The notes under the pieces: model-generated
Database searches by the model: none
The model's input: the letters and a program-made list of their open reading frames with translations, nothing else
What the model was told of the DNA's origin: nothing
Shown: positions 27,806 to 36,689 of the stretch, piece after piece
How positions within the stretch are numbered: position 1 is the first letter of the stretch
Layout of the letters: each line of letters begins with the position of its first letter
Program-made: the position numbers and the translations under genes
Assembly (NCBI GenBank): GCA_030018455.1
Contig: JASEFU010000001.1
Location: 497,545 to 561,544, forward strand
Direction: 5' to 3'
Origin: Dehalococcoidia bacterium
GTDB taxonomy: Bacteria; Chloroflexota; Dehalococcoidia; DSTF01; JALHUB01
DNA: 64,000 nucleotides

Positions 27806-29605
27806 ATGAACACAGAGGGTAACTACTGGCAGAGGGCTCTTTCCAAGAGAGTCTCGAGACGGAGGATGCTGGCGACCACTGCGCTTGGCGCGTCCGGGCT
27901 GGCAGGCGCCGCCGCCATCCGCTGCGGAGGCGACGAAGAAGCGGGACCGCCGGAAGGGGCGACGCCCTCGCCGTCAACGGAAGTGCCGACGCCCGGCGGC
28001 ACGTACATCGGCACCATGTCCGACCTCTACAACCAGGACCCCCACAAAGCCACCGCTTTCCTTACTCACGTATTCGCGTCCTGGATATACAGCCGCCTGA
28101 TGCGGTATGACTCGGTGCGCGGCGAGCTTCCTCCCGAGCGCTGGCACAAGGCGGTGCCGGAGCTGGGCGAAAAGGTCGAGAACCCGGACCCGCTCACCTA
28201 CACCTTCAAGCTGAACCAGGCCGCGAAATGGCAGAACATCGACCCCACGTTCGGCCGCCCGGTCACTGCCGAAGACGTCGTGTTTTCCTACAATCGCTAC
28301 CGCGATCTCTCCAAAGTCCAGGGCGGTCTCACCATCTTGGTCGACAGCGTCACCGCCCCCGACAGCCAGACGGTCACCTTCAAGCTGAAGCACCCCTTCG
28401 CGCTCTTTCTCACGCGCATCGCCTCCTATCAGGACCTCTGGATATTGCCGCCGGAGCTGATCGAGGCCGACGGCGACGCCGAGAAGCGTTCCGTCGGCTC
28501 GGGGCCCTTCATTCTTGACCACTACCGCCGGTCTGTCGACTTCGAGTTTGTGAAGAACCCCGACTACTGGGAGACAGACCCTGAGTTCGGAATGCAGTTG
28601 CCTTACATCGACCGGCTGCGACTGCTGATAATTCCCGATCCGAATGCGGCCTTGAGCCAGTTCGTTGCCGGCAAGCTGTTTGGCATAGCCGTCCAGCCCA
28701 AGCTGGTGCCGGAAGCGATGAGCGCCGTCCCCGAGGCGCGCCTCGGCCGGGGGCTCAGGAATCTCGCCAGCTTCTTCTACTTTGAGCCCGGCACCTACAC
28801 CTCCGGCCAGGCGCCCTTCAACGACGTCCGTGTCCGCAGGGCCGTCTCGATGGGGATCGACCGCGACGGCCTGCTGGCGCTTGTACGGGCGCCCATGGAC
28901 GCCGAGGGCGGTGAGTGGTGCACCATGGTGCCGGCCGGCCTGGGGAAGCAGTGGTGGGTCGATCCTAAGAGCGAGGAGATGGGCGACGCGGCGAAGTGGT
29001 ACAAGCACGACATCGCCGAGGCGAAAAAGCTCCTTAGCGCCGCCGGCTTCCCTGACGGCTTCGACACCAAGCTGCACTACAGCAGTACGGTGTACACCAC
29101 CCTTATTCCGTATTATCCGGTCGTCGCCGAGGCCTTCCCCACGCTTATGCGCGACATCGGCGTCAACATCACCGCCGTGCCGGAAGACTACATCGGGCAG
29201 TACTTCCCCCAGACCTACAGCCAGGGCAACTTCGACGGCATGGCCTGGGGGCTGCAATCGGTGTTCACCGACGTGGTGGCCTACCTCTCGGTGAGTTTCC
29301 TGCCTTTCGGTGAAGGCGGGTACCGGAACATGTCGCGCGTGGACGACCCGGAGCTCGTGGCGATGATCGAGGACATGTCGCGGCAGGAGGAGGTCGAGGC
29401 AGTGCGGGAGAAGTCCGCCGAGATCCAGCGTTACGTCTCAGATCAAATGTATTACATCCCGGGGATAAACCCCATCGAGTACACGGTTGCCCACCGGCGC
29501 GGCAGCGAACCCGTCAACATCACAGGCCCTTCCGGCGGCTACGGATGGGGGACTGAGATCTCAATGTGGGGGTGGATAAAGCCGGAGTTCCAGAACCTGG
29601 GATAG
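27806..29605 (+). CDS. Tat-exported family-5 solute-binding lipoprotein, copy 1
   Basis: 599 residues from ATG 27806 (GGAGGAGGG upstream). The N-terminus KRVSRRRMLATTALGASG is a twin-arginine signal, followed by a probable lipid-attachment Cys (AAIRCGGDEE) and a Pro/Thr/Ser spacer. The rest is an SBP_bac_5 (DppA/OppA-like) fold: FKLNQAAKWQNIDPTFGRPV, AEDVVFSYNRYRDLSK, FNDVRVRRAVSMGIDRDGLL. It binds peptides or similar ligands for the DppB/DppC permeases downstream. It is very similar to the next gene. Export in folded form is unusual for the family but common in Chloroflexota (inference). Confidence 0.88.
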   Translation: MNTEGNYWQRALSKRVSRRRMLATTALGASGLAGAAAIRCGGDEEAGPPEGATPSPSTEVPTPGGTYIGTMSDLYNQDPHKATAFLTHVFASWIYSRLMRYDSVRGELPPERWHKAVPELGEKVENPDPLTYTFKLNQAAKWQNIDPTFGRPVTAEDVVFSYNRYRDLSKVQGGLTILVDSVTAPDSQTVTFKLKHPFALFLTRIASYQDLWILPPELIEADGDAEKRSVGSGPFILDHYRRSVDFEFVKNPDYWETDPEFGMQLPYIDRLRLLIIPDPNAALSQFVAGKLFGIAVQPKLVPEAMSAVPEARLGRGLRNLASFFYFEPGTYTSGQAPFNDVRVRRAVSMGIDRDGLLALVRAPMDAEGGEWCTMVPAGLGKQWWVDPKSEEMGDAAKWYKHDIAEAKKLLSAAGFPDGFDTKLHYSSTVYTTLIPYYPVVAEAFPTLMRDIGVNITAVPEDYIGQYFPQTYSQGNFDGMAWGLQSVFTDVVAYLSVSFLPFGEGGYRNMSRVDDPELVAMIEDMSRQEEVEAVREKSAEIQRYVSDQMYYIPGINPIEYTVAHRRGSEPVNITGPSGGYGWGTEISMWGWIKPEFQNLG

Positions 29606-29663
29606 GGGAAAACGGGCCAACCAAAAGGTACTGAGGGGTGGTGCGATAGCGGACGGGATGATG

Positions 29664-29669
29664 TATACT
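29664..29669 (+). promoter_or_regulatory. -10 element between binding-protein genes 1 and 2
   Basis: TATACT at 29664-29669 after GATGATG. Transcription would start near 29676 and reach the hairpin at 29755, either as a short RNA or as the leader of the second binding-protein gene. The -35 is unclear. Confidence 0.4.
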
Positions 29670-29754
29670 GCGCTCCAATAGAACGCACCGAACTGCAGGC
29701 CTTCGATGGGAACATTTGCTGGCAATCTGACCGGATCGGGTTGTTGAACGATCG

Positions 29755-29792
29755 GCGCCTCAGGGATGACCCCTTGAGGCGCTAGTCTTCTC
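29755..29792 (+). terminator. Terminator or attenuator hairpin upstream of binding-protein gene 2
   Basis: GCGCCTCA (29755-29762) pairs with TGAGGCGC (29775-29782); inside, GGG pairs with CCC around ATGA. It is followed by TAGTCTTCTC. It lies 93 bases before the next start codon. Confidence 0.6.
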
Positions 29793-29875
29793 GTGCGTCG
29801 CCTGCCGCGGTCACAGCGTCCAGGCGGCGTCGGAATGGCGCCGGTTTAGAGGTAGTCCCTCAAAGGAGGAACGTC

Positions 29876-31678
29876 ATGGCAAACAATAGGCAATTCTGGC
29901 AAGACCGGCTGGGAAGAAGAGTCTCCCGCCGTCAGGCCCTGCGGGGGGCCGCCCTCTCAGCGGCCAGCGTAGCGGGGGTGGCGGCAATCCGCTGTGGAGG
30001 AGACGAGGAGACGCCGGGCACGCCCGAGGGCGGGACGCCTCTGCCGGGGCGGGAGACCCCGACTCCCGGCGGCACCTACATCGGCACCATGGCAGACCTG
30101 TACAACAGGGATCCCCACAAAGCCACGGCCTTCCTCACGCACGTCTTCGCTTCCTGGATATACAGCCGCCTCATGCGCTACGACTCCACCCGCGGCGAGC
30201 TGCCGGAAGACCGCTGGTACAAGGCAGTGCCGGAGCTGGGCCAGGAGGTGGAGAACCCGGACGAACTCACCTACACCTTCACCCTCAATCCGGCCGCGAA
30301 GTGGCAGAACATCGACCCGACGTTCGGCCGCCAGGTCACCGCCGATGACATCGTCTTCTCCTTTAACCGCTACCGCGACCTCTCCAAGGGACAGGGCCAG
30401 CTCGCGCTCGTCGTCGACAGCGTCAGTGCGCCCGACAGCGGGACGGTGACCTTCAAGCTGAAGCACCCCTTCGCGCTCTTTCTCACCCGCGTCGCGTCCT
30501 ACCAGGACCTCTGGATACTTCCGCCGGAGCTCATCGAGGCCGATGGTGACGCCGAGAAACGTTCCGTCGGCTCGGGGCCCTTCATCCTCGACCACTACCG
30601 GAGCTCCGTCGATTTCGAATTCTTGAAGAACCCCGACTATTGGGAGACGGACCCGGAATTCGGGCTACAGTTGCCCTACATCGACCGGCTCCGCCTTCTC
30701 GTCATACCCGACCCGAACGCGGTGCTGAGCCAGTTCATAGCCGGGAAGCTCTTCGGCATAACTACCCAGCCCCAACTGGTGCCTGAGGCGCTCAGCGCAG
30801 TCCCCGACCTGCGGATCAACCGCATGCTGAGGAACCTGGTCAGCTTCTTCTACTTCGAGCCCGCCACCTACACTTCGGACAAGGGGCCGTTCAACGACGT
30901 CCGCGTGCGGCGCGCCATCTCCATGGCCATCGACCGCGACGGCCTGCTGGCGCTGGTGCGGGCGCCCATCGACAAGGAAGGCGGCGAGTGGTGCAACATG
31001 ATACCGGCCGGCCTGGGGAGACGGTGGTGGGTCGATCCTAAGAGCGAGGAGATGGGCGAAGCGGCGAAGTGGTATAAGCACGACATCGCCGAAGCGAAGA
31101 GCCTCCTCAGCGCCGCCGGATACGCAGACGGCTTCGACACCAAGCTGCACTACAGCAGCACCGTGTACACGAACATCATTCCGTACTACCCGGTGGTCGC
31201 GGAGGCCTTCCCCACGCTCATGCGCGATATCGGCGTCAACATTACCGCCGTGCCGGAAGACTACATCGGACAGTACTTCCCCCAGACCTTCAGCCAGGGG
31301 AACTTCGACGGCATGGCCTGGGGGTTGCAGTCGAACTTCACCGATGTCGTGGCCTACCTGTCGGTGAGCTTCTTGCCCTTCGGCGAAGGCGGGTACCGGA
31401 ACATGTCGCGCGTAAACGACCCCGAGCTGATCGCGAAGATAGAAGACATGTCGCGCGACCCGGACGTTGAGTCGGTGCGGGAGAAATCGGCGGAAATCCA
31501 GCGCTACATATCGGACCAGATGTACTACGTGCCCGGGCTGAACGCCATAGACTACGGCATCGGCCATCCTTGGGGCAGCGAGGCGCTCAACAAGACCGGC
31601 CCCGCCGGCGGCTACGGCCTGGGCACGGAGACGTCGATGTGGGGGTGGATCTACCCCGAATACCAGAACATGGGCTGA
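29876..31678 (+). CDS. Tat-exported family-5 solute-binding lipoprotein, copy 2
   Basis: 600 residues; ATG 29876 follows AAAGGAGGA. Tat motif RRVSRRQALRGAALSAAS, then AAIRCGGDEE with the probable lipidated Cys. The whole mature protein can be aligned by eye with copy 1 with few gaps (shared TYIGTMADLYN-like start, HYSSTVYTNIIPYYPVVAEA, DYIGQYFPQTFSQGNFDG). It is a recent tandem duplicate within the Dpp/Opp-type locus. The copies differ most around residues 335-360, which is a plausible ligand-pocket region but unproven. Confidence 0.88.
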   Translation: MANNRQFWQDRLGRRVSRRQALRGAALSAASVAGVAAIRCGGDEETPGTPEGGTPLPGRETPTPGGTYIGTMADLYNRDPHKATAFLTHVFASWIYSRLMRYDSTRGELPEDRWYKAVPELGQEVENPDELTYTFTLNPAAKWQNIDPTFGRQVTADDIVFSFNRYRDLSKGQGQLALVVDSVSAPDSGTVTFKLKHPFALFLTRVASYQDLWILPPELIEADGDAEKRSVGSGPFILDHYRSSVDFEFLKNPDYWETDPEFGLQLPYIDRLRLLVIPDPNAVLSQFIAGKLFGITTQPQLVPEALSAVPDLRINRMLRNLVSFFYFEPATYTSDKGPFNDVRVRRAISMAIDRDGLLALVRAPIDKEGGEWCNMIPAGLGRRWWVDPKSEEMGEAAKWYKHDIAEAKSLLSAAGYADGFDTKLHYSSTVYTNIIPYYPVVAEAFPTLMRDIGVNITAVPEDYIGQYFPQTFSQGNFDGMAWGLQSNFTDVVAYLSVSFLPFGEGGYRNMSRVNDPELIAKIEDMSRDPDVESVREKSAEIQRYISDQMYYVPGLNAIDYGIGHPWGSEALNKTGPAGGYGLGTETSMWGWIYPEYQNMG

Positions 31679-31731
31679 TCCGGGCAGGGAAAGCGCCCGC
31701 GCAAACGGAAACACGACGAGGGAGGGACATC

Positions 31732-33501
31732 ATGGCCCGATTCTGGCAGGACGCAGCGAGGAAGAAGGTCTCGCGCCGCCGCGTGCTCAAGGGAGCGGCG
31801 CTATCGGCGGCAGGCATTGCCGGCGCGGCCGCGTTCGCCTGCGCCGGCGACGAGGAAGGGGGGACGCCCGGCGTCCCGCCCTCGCCCACGCCCTCGGAAG
31901 AGCAGGAGCCCGTAATCGGCGGTATGGGCAACGGCACCATGGCCGACCTCTACAACATGGACCCCCATAAGCCCATCGCCTTCCTCACCCACGTCTTCGG
32001 CTCCTGGACGTACAACCGGCTCATGCGCTTCGCGACTCAGCGCGGCATCCTTCCCGACGAGCTGTGGTACGAGCCCGTGCCGGAGCTGGCGCAGAAGATC
32101 GAGAACCCGGAGCCGCTCACTTTCATCTTCACGCTCCACCCCGAAGCCAGGTGGCACGATATCGACCCCGTCTTCGGACGCGAGGTCACGGCAGAAGACG
32201 TGATCTACAACTACGAGCGCTTCCGCAACCTCTCCCCGAACAAGGACGACTGGGCGATGGTCGACAGCGTTACCGCCTCGCCGGACACGAAGCAGATCAC
32301 CATCAAGCTCAAGCACCCGTACGGCCTGTTCCTCAAGCGCGTCGCTTCCTTCAATGACCTCTGGCTCGTAGCTCCTGAGCTAATTGAAAAGGACGGCGAT
32401 GCCGAGAAGAGGGCGGTGGGTTCCGGGCCGTTCATTTTCGAGCACTACAGGCGCTCTGTCGACTTCCTGTGGCGCAAGAACCCGGACTACTTCGAGAAGG
32501 ACAAGTGGGGTAACCGGCTGCCCTACCTGGACGGGCTCCACCTCTACGTCATCCCCGATCCCAACACCGTAATGTCACAGTTCCTGGCCAAGAAGCTCGA
32601 CGCTACATACGTCCAGGCAGCCCTGCTCAACGACATACGGGCGCAGGCGCCGGAAGCGCGCATCAACAAGAACCTGCGTAATCTCACGAGCTTCCTCTAC
32701 TTCGAGCCGGCCAGTTACACCGAGAACAAGCCGCCCTTCAACGACATCCGCGTCCGTCGCGCGATATCGATGGCGATCGACCGCGACGGCCTGTTGAAGC
32801 TGATATCGCCCGAAGAGGGCGGCGAGTGGCCCAACATCATCAGCGCGGGCATGGGACGCAAGTGGTGGGTCGATCCCAAGAGCGAGGAGATGGGCGAGCC
32901 CGGCAAGTGGTACAGGTACGACCCGGCCGAGGCCAAGGCGCTGCTAAAGGCGGCGGGGTACGAGGACGGCTTCGAGTGCCGCTTCCACTACAGCTCCACC
33001 GTGTATACCAACATCATCACCTACTACCCGGTGGTCGCGGAGGCGCTGCCCGGCCTGATGAGAGAGGTAGACATAAGGCTCACCTCCGTCCCCGAAGACT
33101 ACATAGGGCAGTACTTTCCCCAGACTTACAGCCAGGGCAACTTCGACGGCATGGCGTGGGGCCTGCTCACGGTGCTGCCCGACGCCGCCGGCTACATCGA
33201 AATGAGCTATCTTCCCTGGGGGAAGGGCGGCGCCCGCAACATGTCGCGCGTCGACGACCCTGAGCTGGTCCGGAACATAACCGATGCTGTGCAGACGTGG
33301 GACGTCGACGAAGTGTGCCAGAAGCTGCGCCAGATACAGAAGTACGTCTCCGACAAGATGTACTACGTTCCCGGCGTCAACCCTTATGAATACAGCGCAA
33401 GCTGGCCCGTAGGCGGCGGCGGCGTCAATACCTCCGGCCCGACGACCTATTCGTTCGGCACTGAGGGGACGATGTGGGCCTGGCGGTACAAAGGAATGTA
33501 G
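31732..33501 (+). CDS. Tat-exported family-5 solute-binding lipoprotein, copy 3 (diverged)
   Basis: 589 residues from ATG 31732, 53 bases after copy 2. Tat signal KKVSRRRVLKGAALSAAG with lipid-attachment Cys in AAFACAGDEE. Same SBP_bac_5 architecture (TAEDVIYNYERFRNLSPNKD, FNDIRVRRAISMAIDRDGLL) but clearly more diverged than copies 1 and 2, with a shortened region after RDGLL. It precedes the permease genes and is probably the original partner. Different ligand range from copies 1 and 2 is likely but inferred. Confidence 0.88.
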   Translation: MARFWQDAARKKVSRRRVLKGAALSAAGIAGAAAFACAGDEEGGTPGVPPSPTPSEEQEPVIGGMGNGTMADLYNMDPHKPIAFLTHVFGSWTYNRLMRFATQRGILPDELWYEPVPELAQKIENPEPLTFIFTLHPEARWHDIDPVFGREVTAEDVIYNYERFRNLSPNKDDWAMVDSVTASPDTKQITIKLKHPYGLFLKRVASFNDLWLVAPELIEKDGDAEKRAVGSGPFIFEHYRRSVDFLWRKNPDYFEKDKWGNRLPYLDGLHLYVIPDPNTVMSQFLAKKLDATYVQAALLNDIRAQAPEARINKNLRNLTSFLYFEPASYTENKPPFNDIRVRRAISMAIDRDGLLKLISPEEGGEWPNIISAGMGRKWWVDPKSEEMGEPGKWYRYDPAEAKALLKAAGYEDGFECRFHYSSTVYTNIITYYPVVAEALPGLMREVDIRLTSVPEDYIGQYFPQTYSQGNFDGMAWGLLTVLPDAAGYIEMSYLPWGKGGARNMSRVDDPELVRNITDAVQTWDVDEVCQKLRQIQKYVSDKMYYVPGVNPYEYSASWPVGGGGVNTSGPTTYSFGTEGTMWAWRYKGM

Positions 33502-33640
33502 AAGTCTACTTCCCCTTAAGGACTTGTGGGAGTATCATGAATTCCCTTCTTGAAGGGAGATGAGGGAACAGAAGCGGTCCGGCTGGCTGTCAGGAACAGC
33601 GGGCACGTTTCTTCCTGACGTGTGGGGGGTATAGGTTACC

Positions 33641-34591
33641 TTGGGTAAGTACATCATCCGGCGTCTCCTGATGGTAGTCCCCACCCTTATCGGTGTCACC
33701 ATCATCGTCTTTTGTCTCGTGCGCTTCCTCCCCGGCGACGTCGTGCAGCAGATATCAGGCGAGAGCGCGCAACTGACTGAGGAAGAGCGCGCCGACGTCA
33801 GAAAAGAGCTGGGTCTAGACAAGCCGATATACCAGCAGTACTTCATCTGGCTCTCCGAGGTCGTGAGGGGCGATCTGGGCGAGTCGCTGCAAACGAAGGT
33901 CAGCGTCGGCAGCGAGTTGAAGAACCGCCTGCCGGTGACGATTGAGCTGGGGCTGCTCGCCCTCATGATCTCCCTGTGCGTATCCCTTCCCATAGGCGTC
34001 TTCGCCGCAATACGCCAGGACACGATATTGGACTACGTCGCCCGTAGCGGCGCCATCGCCTTCCTCTCCATACCCTCCTTCTGGATGGGCACTCTGGTGA
34101 TGGTCTTGCCCAGCAAATGGTGGGGGTGGGCGCCGCCCTTACAGTACTACGACCTCTGGGACAAGCCGGCCGAGAACCTCTACATGCTCATCATCCCCGC
34201 CGTGATCCTGGGGATGCTGCTCTCGGGGACGGTGATGCGCATGACGCGGGCGCAGATGCTGGAAGTGCTGCGGCAGGACTACGTCCGCACCGCCTGGTCG
34301 AAGGGGCTGCGGGAGCGGACGGTCGTAGCGCGCCACGCGATCAAGAACGCCTTTATCCCGGTCATTACCATCGTCGGCCTGCAGATTCCGGTGCTGGTCG
34401 GTGGCACGGTCATCCTGGAGAGTATCTTCAGCATCCCGGGCATCGGCCGTTATCTCATGTTCTCCATCGCCTCCCTTGACTACCCGGTGGTGCAGGCGAT
34501 CAACCTGATCGTGGCATCCGTGATCATTCTGACGAATCTGGCGGTCGACATCACGTACGGCTACCTCGACCCACGCATTAGGTATACGTAG
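33641..34591 (+). CDS. dppB: Peptide-type ABC transporter permease, DppB family
   Basis: 316 residues from TTG 33641. The first helix MGKYIIRRLLMVVPTLIGVT is typical of DppB/OppB, and the start is set by it rather than by a clear ribosome site. Six membrane helices; the cytoplasmic EAA loop is DYVRTAWSKGLRERTVVARH, and the family signature GGTVILESIFSIPGIGRYL is present. It forms a heterodimeric channel with the next gene. A hairpin (TCCCTT/AAGGGA, 33543-33558) lies in the 139-base gap upstream and may reduce read-through from the binding-protein genes. Confidence 0.93.
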   Translation: MGKYIIRRLLMVVPTLIGVTIIVFCLVRFLPGDVVQQISGESAQLTEEERADVRKELGLDKPIYQQYFIWLSEVVRGDLGESLQTKVSVGSELKNRLPVTIELGLLALMISLCVSLPIGVFAAIRQDTILDYVARSGAIAFLSIPSFWMGTLVMVLPSKWWGWAPPLQYYDLWDKPAENLYMLIIPAVILGMLLSGTVMRMTRAQMLEVLRQDYVRTAWSKGLRERTVVARHAIKNAFIPVITIVGLQIPVLVGGTVILESIFSIPGIGRYLMFSIASLDYPVVQAINLIVASVIILTNLAVDITYGYLDPRIRYT

Positions 34592-34609
34592 GAACAGGAA
34601 GGTCTGGCC

Positions 34610-35548
34610 ATGGCAACGGTTGGCCAAGCACAGGCAGAAGCGGAAGCGTACTGGTATTTCCGGCCGGAGCGCAGCCTTCTCTCGCGTGTCCTGCGCGGTC
34701 TCTGGTGGTTCACGCGCCGGAAGCCGCTGGGGGCATTCGGCGGCTTCATTGTGGCCGTGATGATCCTCGTCGCCATCACCGCCCAGTGGATAGCTCCCTA
34801 CTGGTACGACGACCAGTCATGGGCGGAGGCGATGCAAGATCCCTCGTTGCAGCACCCCTTCGGCACCGACGATCTGGGCCGCGATATGTTGAGCCGCGTC
34901 ATCTACGGCGCAAGGGTGTCCGTAGTCATCGGCTTCTCCGCGGTCGCCATGTCGGCGCTCATCGCGACCATCGTCGGCACTGTCTCCGGCTATTACGGCG
35001 GCTGGTTCGATTCCGTTTTCCAGCGGTTGGTGGACATCTGGATGTCCTTCCCGGGCCTGGTGATCCTGGTGACGGTCATATCCGCTTTCTCGCGCAGCGG
35101 CGACCCCATACACCGTATCTTCGCCATTACCATCGTCTTAGGGACGATGATGGCCGCGGGATCATCGCGCGTCATAAGAGGGGCAACTATAGCGATGAAG
35201 AACAATCAGTACGTGGAGGCGGCGCGCTGCGTCGGCGCGAACGACGCCCGCATACTGATGCGGCACATCCTGCCCAACGTCTTCGCCGTCATCATAATCC
35301 TCGCCACCGTCCAGCTCGGTGGGGCTATCCTTGTCGAGTCCTCCATCAGCTTCTTGGGATGGGGCGTCCCGCCGCCGTTCCCCTCCTGGGGGCAGATGCT
35401 GAGCTTTAAGGGCATCCTCTTCATGCGGGCCCACCCCTGGCTGGCGCTGTGGCCTGGTCTCGCCATCGCCCTGGCGGTCTACGGCTTCAACATGCTGGGC
35501 GACGCCCTCCGCGACGTGCTGGACCCCCGCCTGCGGGGCAGCCGCTAG
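34610..35548 (+). CDS. dppC: Peptide-type ABC transporter permease, DppC family
   Basis: 312 residues, 18 bases after dppB. An N-terminal OppC-like helix (KPLGAFGGFIVAVMILVAIT) follows, then HPFGTDDLGRDMLSRVIYGA and the EAA loop YVEAARCVGANDARILMRHI; the end is GFNMLGDALRDVLDPRLRGS. It completes the membrane channel for the three upstream binding proteins. No DppD/DppF ATPase genes follow, so ATP-binding subunits must come from another locus. Confidence 0.94.
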   Translation: MATVGQAQAEAEAYWYFRPERSLLSRVLRGLWWFTRRKPLGAFGGFIVAVMILVAITAQWIAPYWYDDQSWAEAMQDPSLQHPFGTDDLGRDMLSRVIYGARVSVVIGFSAVAMSALIATIVGTVSGYYGGWFDSVFQRLVDIWMSFPGLVILVTVISAFSRSGDPIHRIFAITIVLGTMMAAGSSRVIRGATIAMKNNQYVEAARCVGANDARILMRHILPNVFAVIIILATVQLGGAILVESSISFLGWGVPPPFPSWGQMLSFKGILFMRAHPWLALWPGLAIALAVYGFNMLGDALRDVLDPRLRGSR

Positions 35549-35636
35549 CGCTCCGCTTCTCGCCCGTCGCGGGCCGAGGGGCCGATATCCCTTTTTCTGT
35601 CCGCTCTGGTAGTCTAGTCTCAGCCAGAGCGCCGCG

Positions 35637-36674
35637 ATGAAGACAGGGAAAACCCCCCACGACTTGCTCAAACGCCTGCTCTCCTCGATCTCCATCGAAA
35701 ATGAGCGGGTCCTCGTCGGTCCGGCGCCGGGCGAGGACGCGGCAGCCGTCGCCGTGGGCGGGCGTCTCGTCGTCGCCTCCATCGACCCGATCACCTTCGC
35801 CTCCGACCTCATCGGCTGGTACGCGGTGCAAGTCAACGCGAACGACATCGCCGTCATGGGAGCGAAGCCGGCCTGGTTCCTGGCCGCCGTCCTGCTTCCC
35901 GAGGACGCGGCGCCAGCGCTCGCCGAAAGCATCTTCGGCCAGATGCTCGCCGCCTGCAACGAGCTGGACATCGCGCTCATCGGCGGACACACGGAAGTGA
36001 CGCACGGGCTGGAGCGGCCGCTGGTCGTCGGGGCGATGCTAGGGGAGACCGAGCGCGTCATCGAGAGCAAGGGCGCGCGCGAGGGCGACTGTCTGATCCT
36101 GACGAAGGGCGTGGCCGTGGAAGGGACGGCGCTCCTGGCGCGAGAGGCAGACGAGAGGCTTCGCGCCGCGGGGGTCGGCGAAGAGACGGTCGCGAGGGCG
36201 AAAGAGTTGCTGTTCAAGCCCGGGATCAGCGTCGTGCGGGAGGCGCTGCTCGCCGCCGAGACAGGCCTCGTGCACGCCATGCATGACCCGACGGAGGGCG
36301 GCCTCGCCACCGCGGTCCATGAGCTGGCGGAGGCGGCGGGGCTGGGCGCCGAGGTCAGGATCGACACTGTACGAGTCCTCCCGGAGACGGCCGCCATCTG
36401 CGGCGCTCTCGGCCTCGACCCGATGGGACTCCTCGCGTCGGGCGCTCTTCTTATCGCCGTCGCCCCCGGGGATTGCGAAAGGGTTGCAGACGCGCTCAGA
36501 GCCTCAAAAACCGATGCCGCATGCATAGGTTCGCTGGTTTCTCGGGGGCAAGGGGTTATAATGAATAGAAACGGGCGGATGGGCCCTCTTCCCCGTTTTG
36601 ACCGGGATGAGCTGGCCCGCTTTCTAACAGGGAGTCAGCCCGAACGCCGTTCGGCGGATCACAGTCAGGAGTGA
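35637..36674 (+). CDS. AIR synthase-related protein (HypE/ThiL-like)
   Basis: 345 residues. Two-domain PurM-like fold: GPAPGEDAAAVAVGGR and VNANDIAVMGAKPAWF at the N-terminal ATP site, LIGGHTEVTHGLERPLV in the middle, and HDPTEGGLATAVHELAEAAG in the C-terminal domain. These match HypE-type proteins, but the C-terminal PRIC-type Cys of true HypE is absent, so hydrogenase maturation is not supported. It is better called an AIR-synthase-related ATP-binding protein. The next gene, an AAA+ ATPase, begins 15 bases after its stop, suggesting a shared operon. Confidence 0.8.
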   Translation: MKTGKTPHDLLKRLLSSISIENERVLVGPAPGEDAAAVAVGGRLVVASIDPITFASDLIGWYAVQVNANDIAVMGAKPAWFLAAVLLPEDAAPALAESIFGQMLAACNELDIALIGGHTEVTHGLERPLVVGAMLGETERVIESKGAREGDCLILTKGVAVEGTALLAREADERLRAAGVGEETVARAKELLFKPGISVVREALLAAETGLVHAMHDPTEGGLATAVHELAEAAGLGAEVRIDTVRVLPETAAICGALGLDPMGLLASGALLIAVAPGDCERVADALRASKTDAACIGSLVSRGQGVIMNRNGRMGPLPRFDRDELARFLTGSQPERRSADHSQE

Positions 36675-36689
36675 CCGCCGCCCGGAGAA

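Noticed and set aside
35637-36674. True HypE hydrogenase maturation protein
   Set aside because: The C-terminal Cys signature for carbamoyl/cyanyl transfer is absent and no hyp or hydrogenase genes are present.
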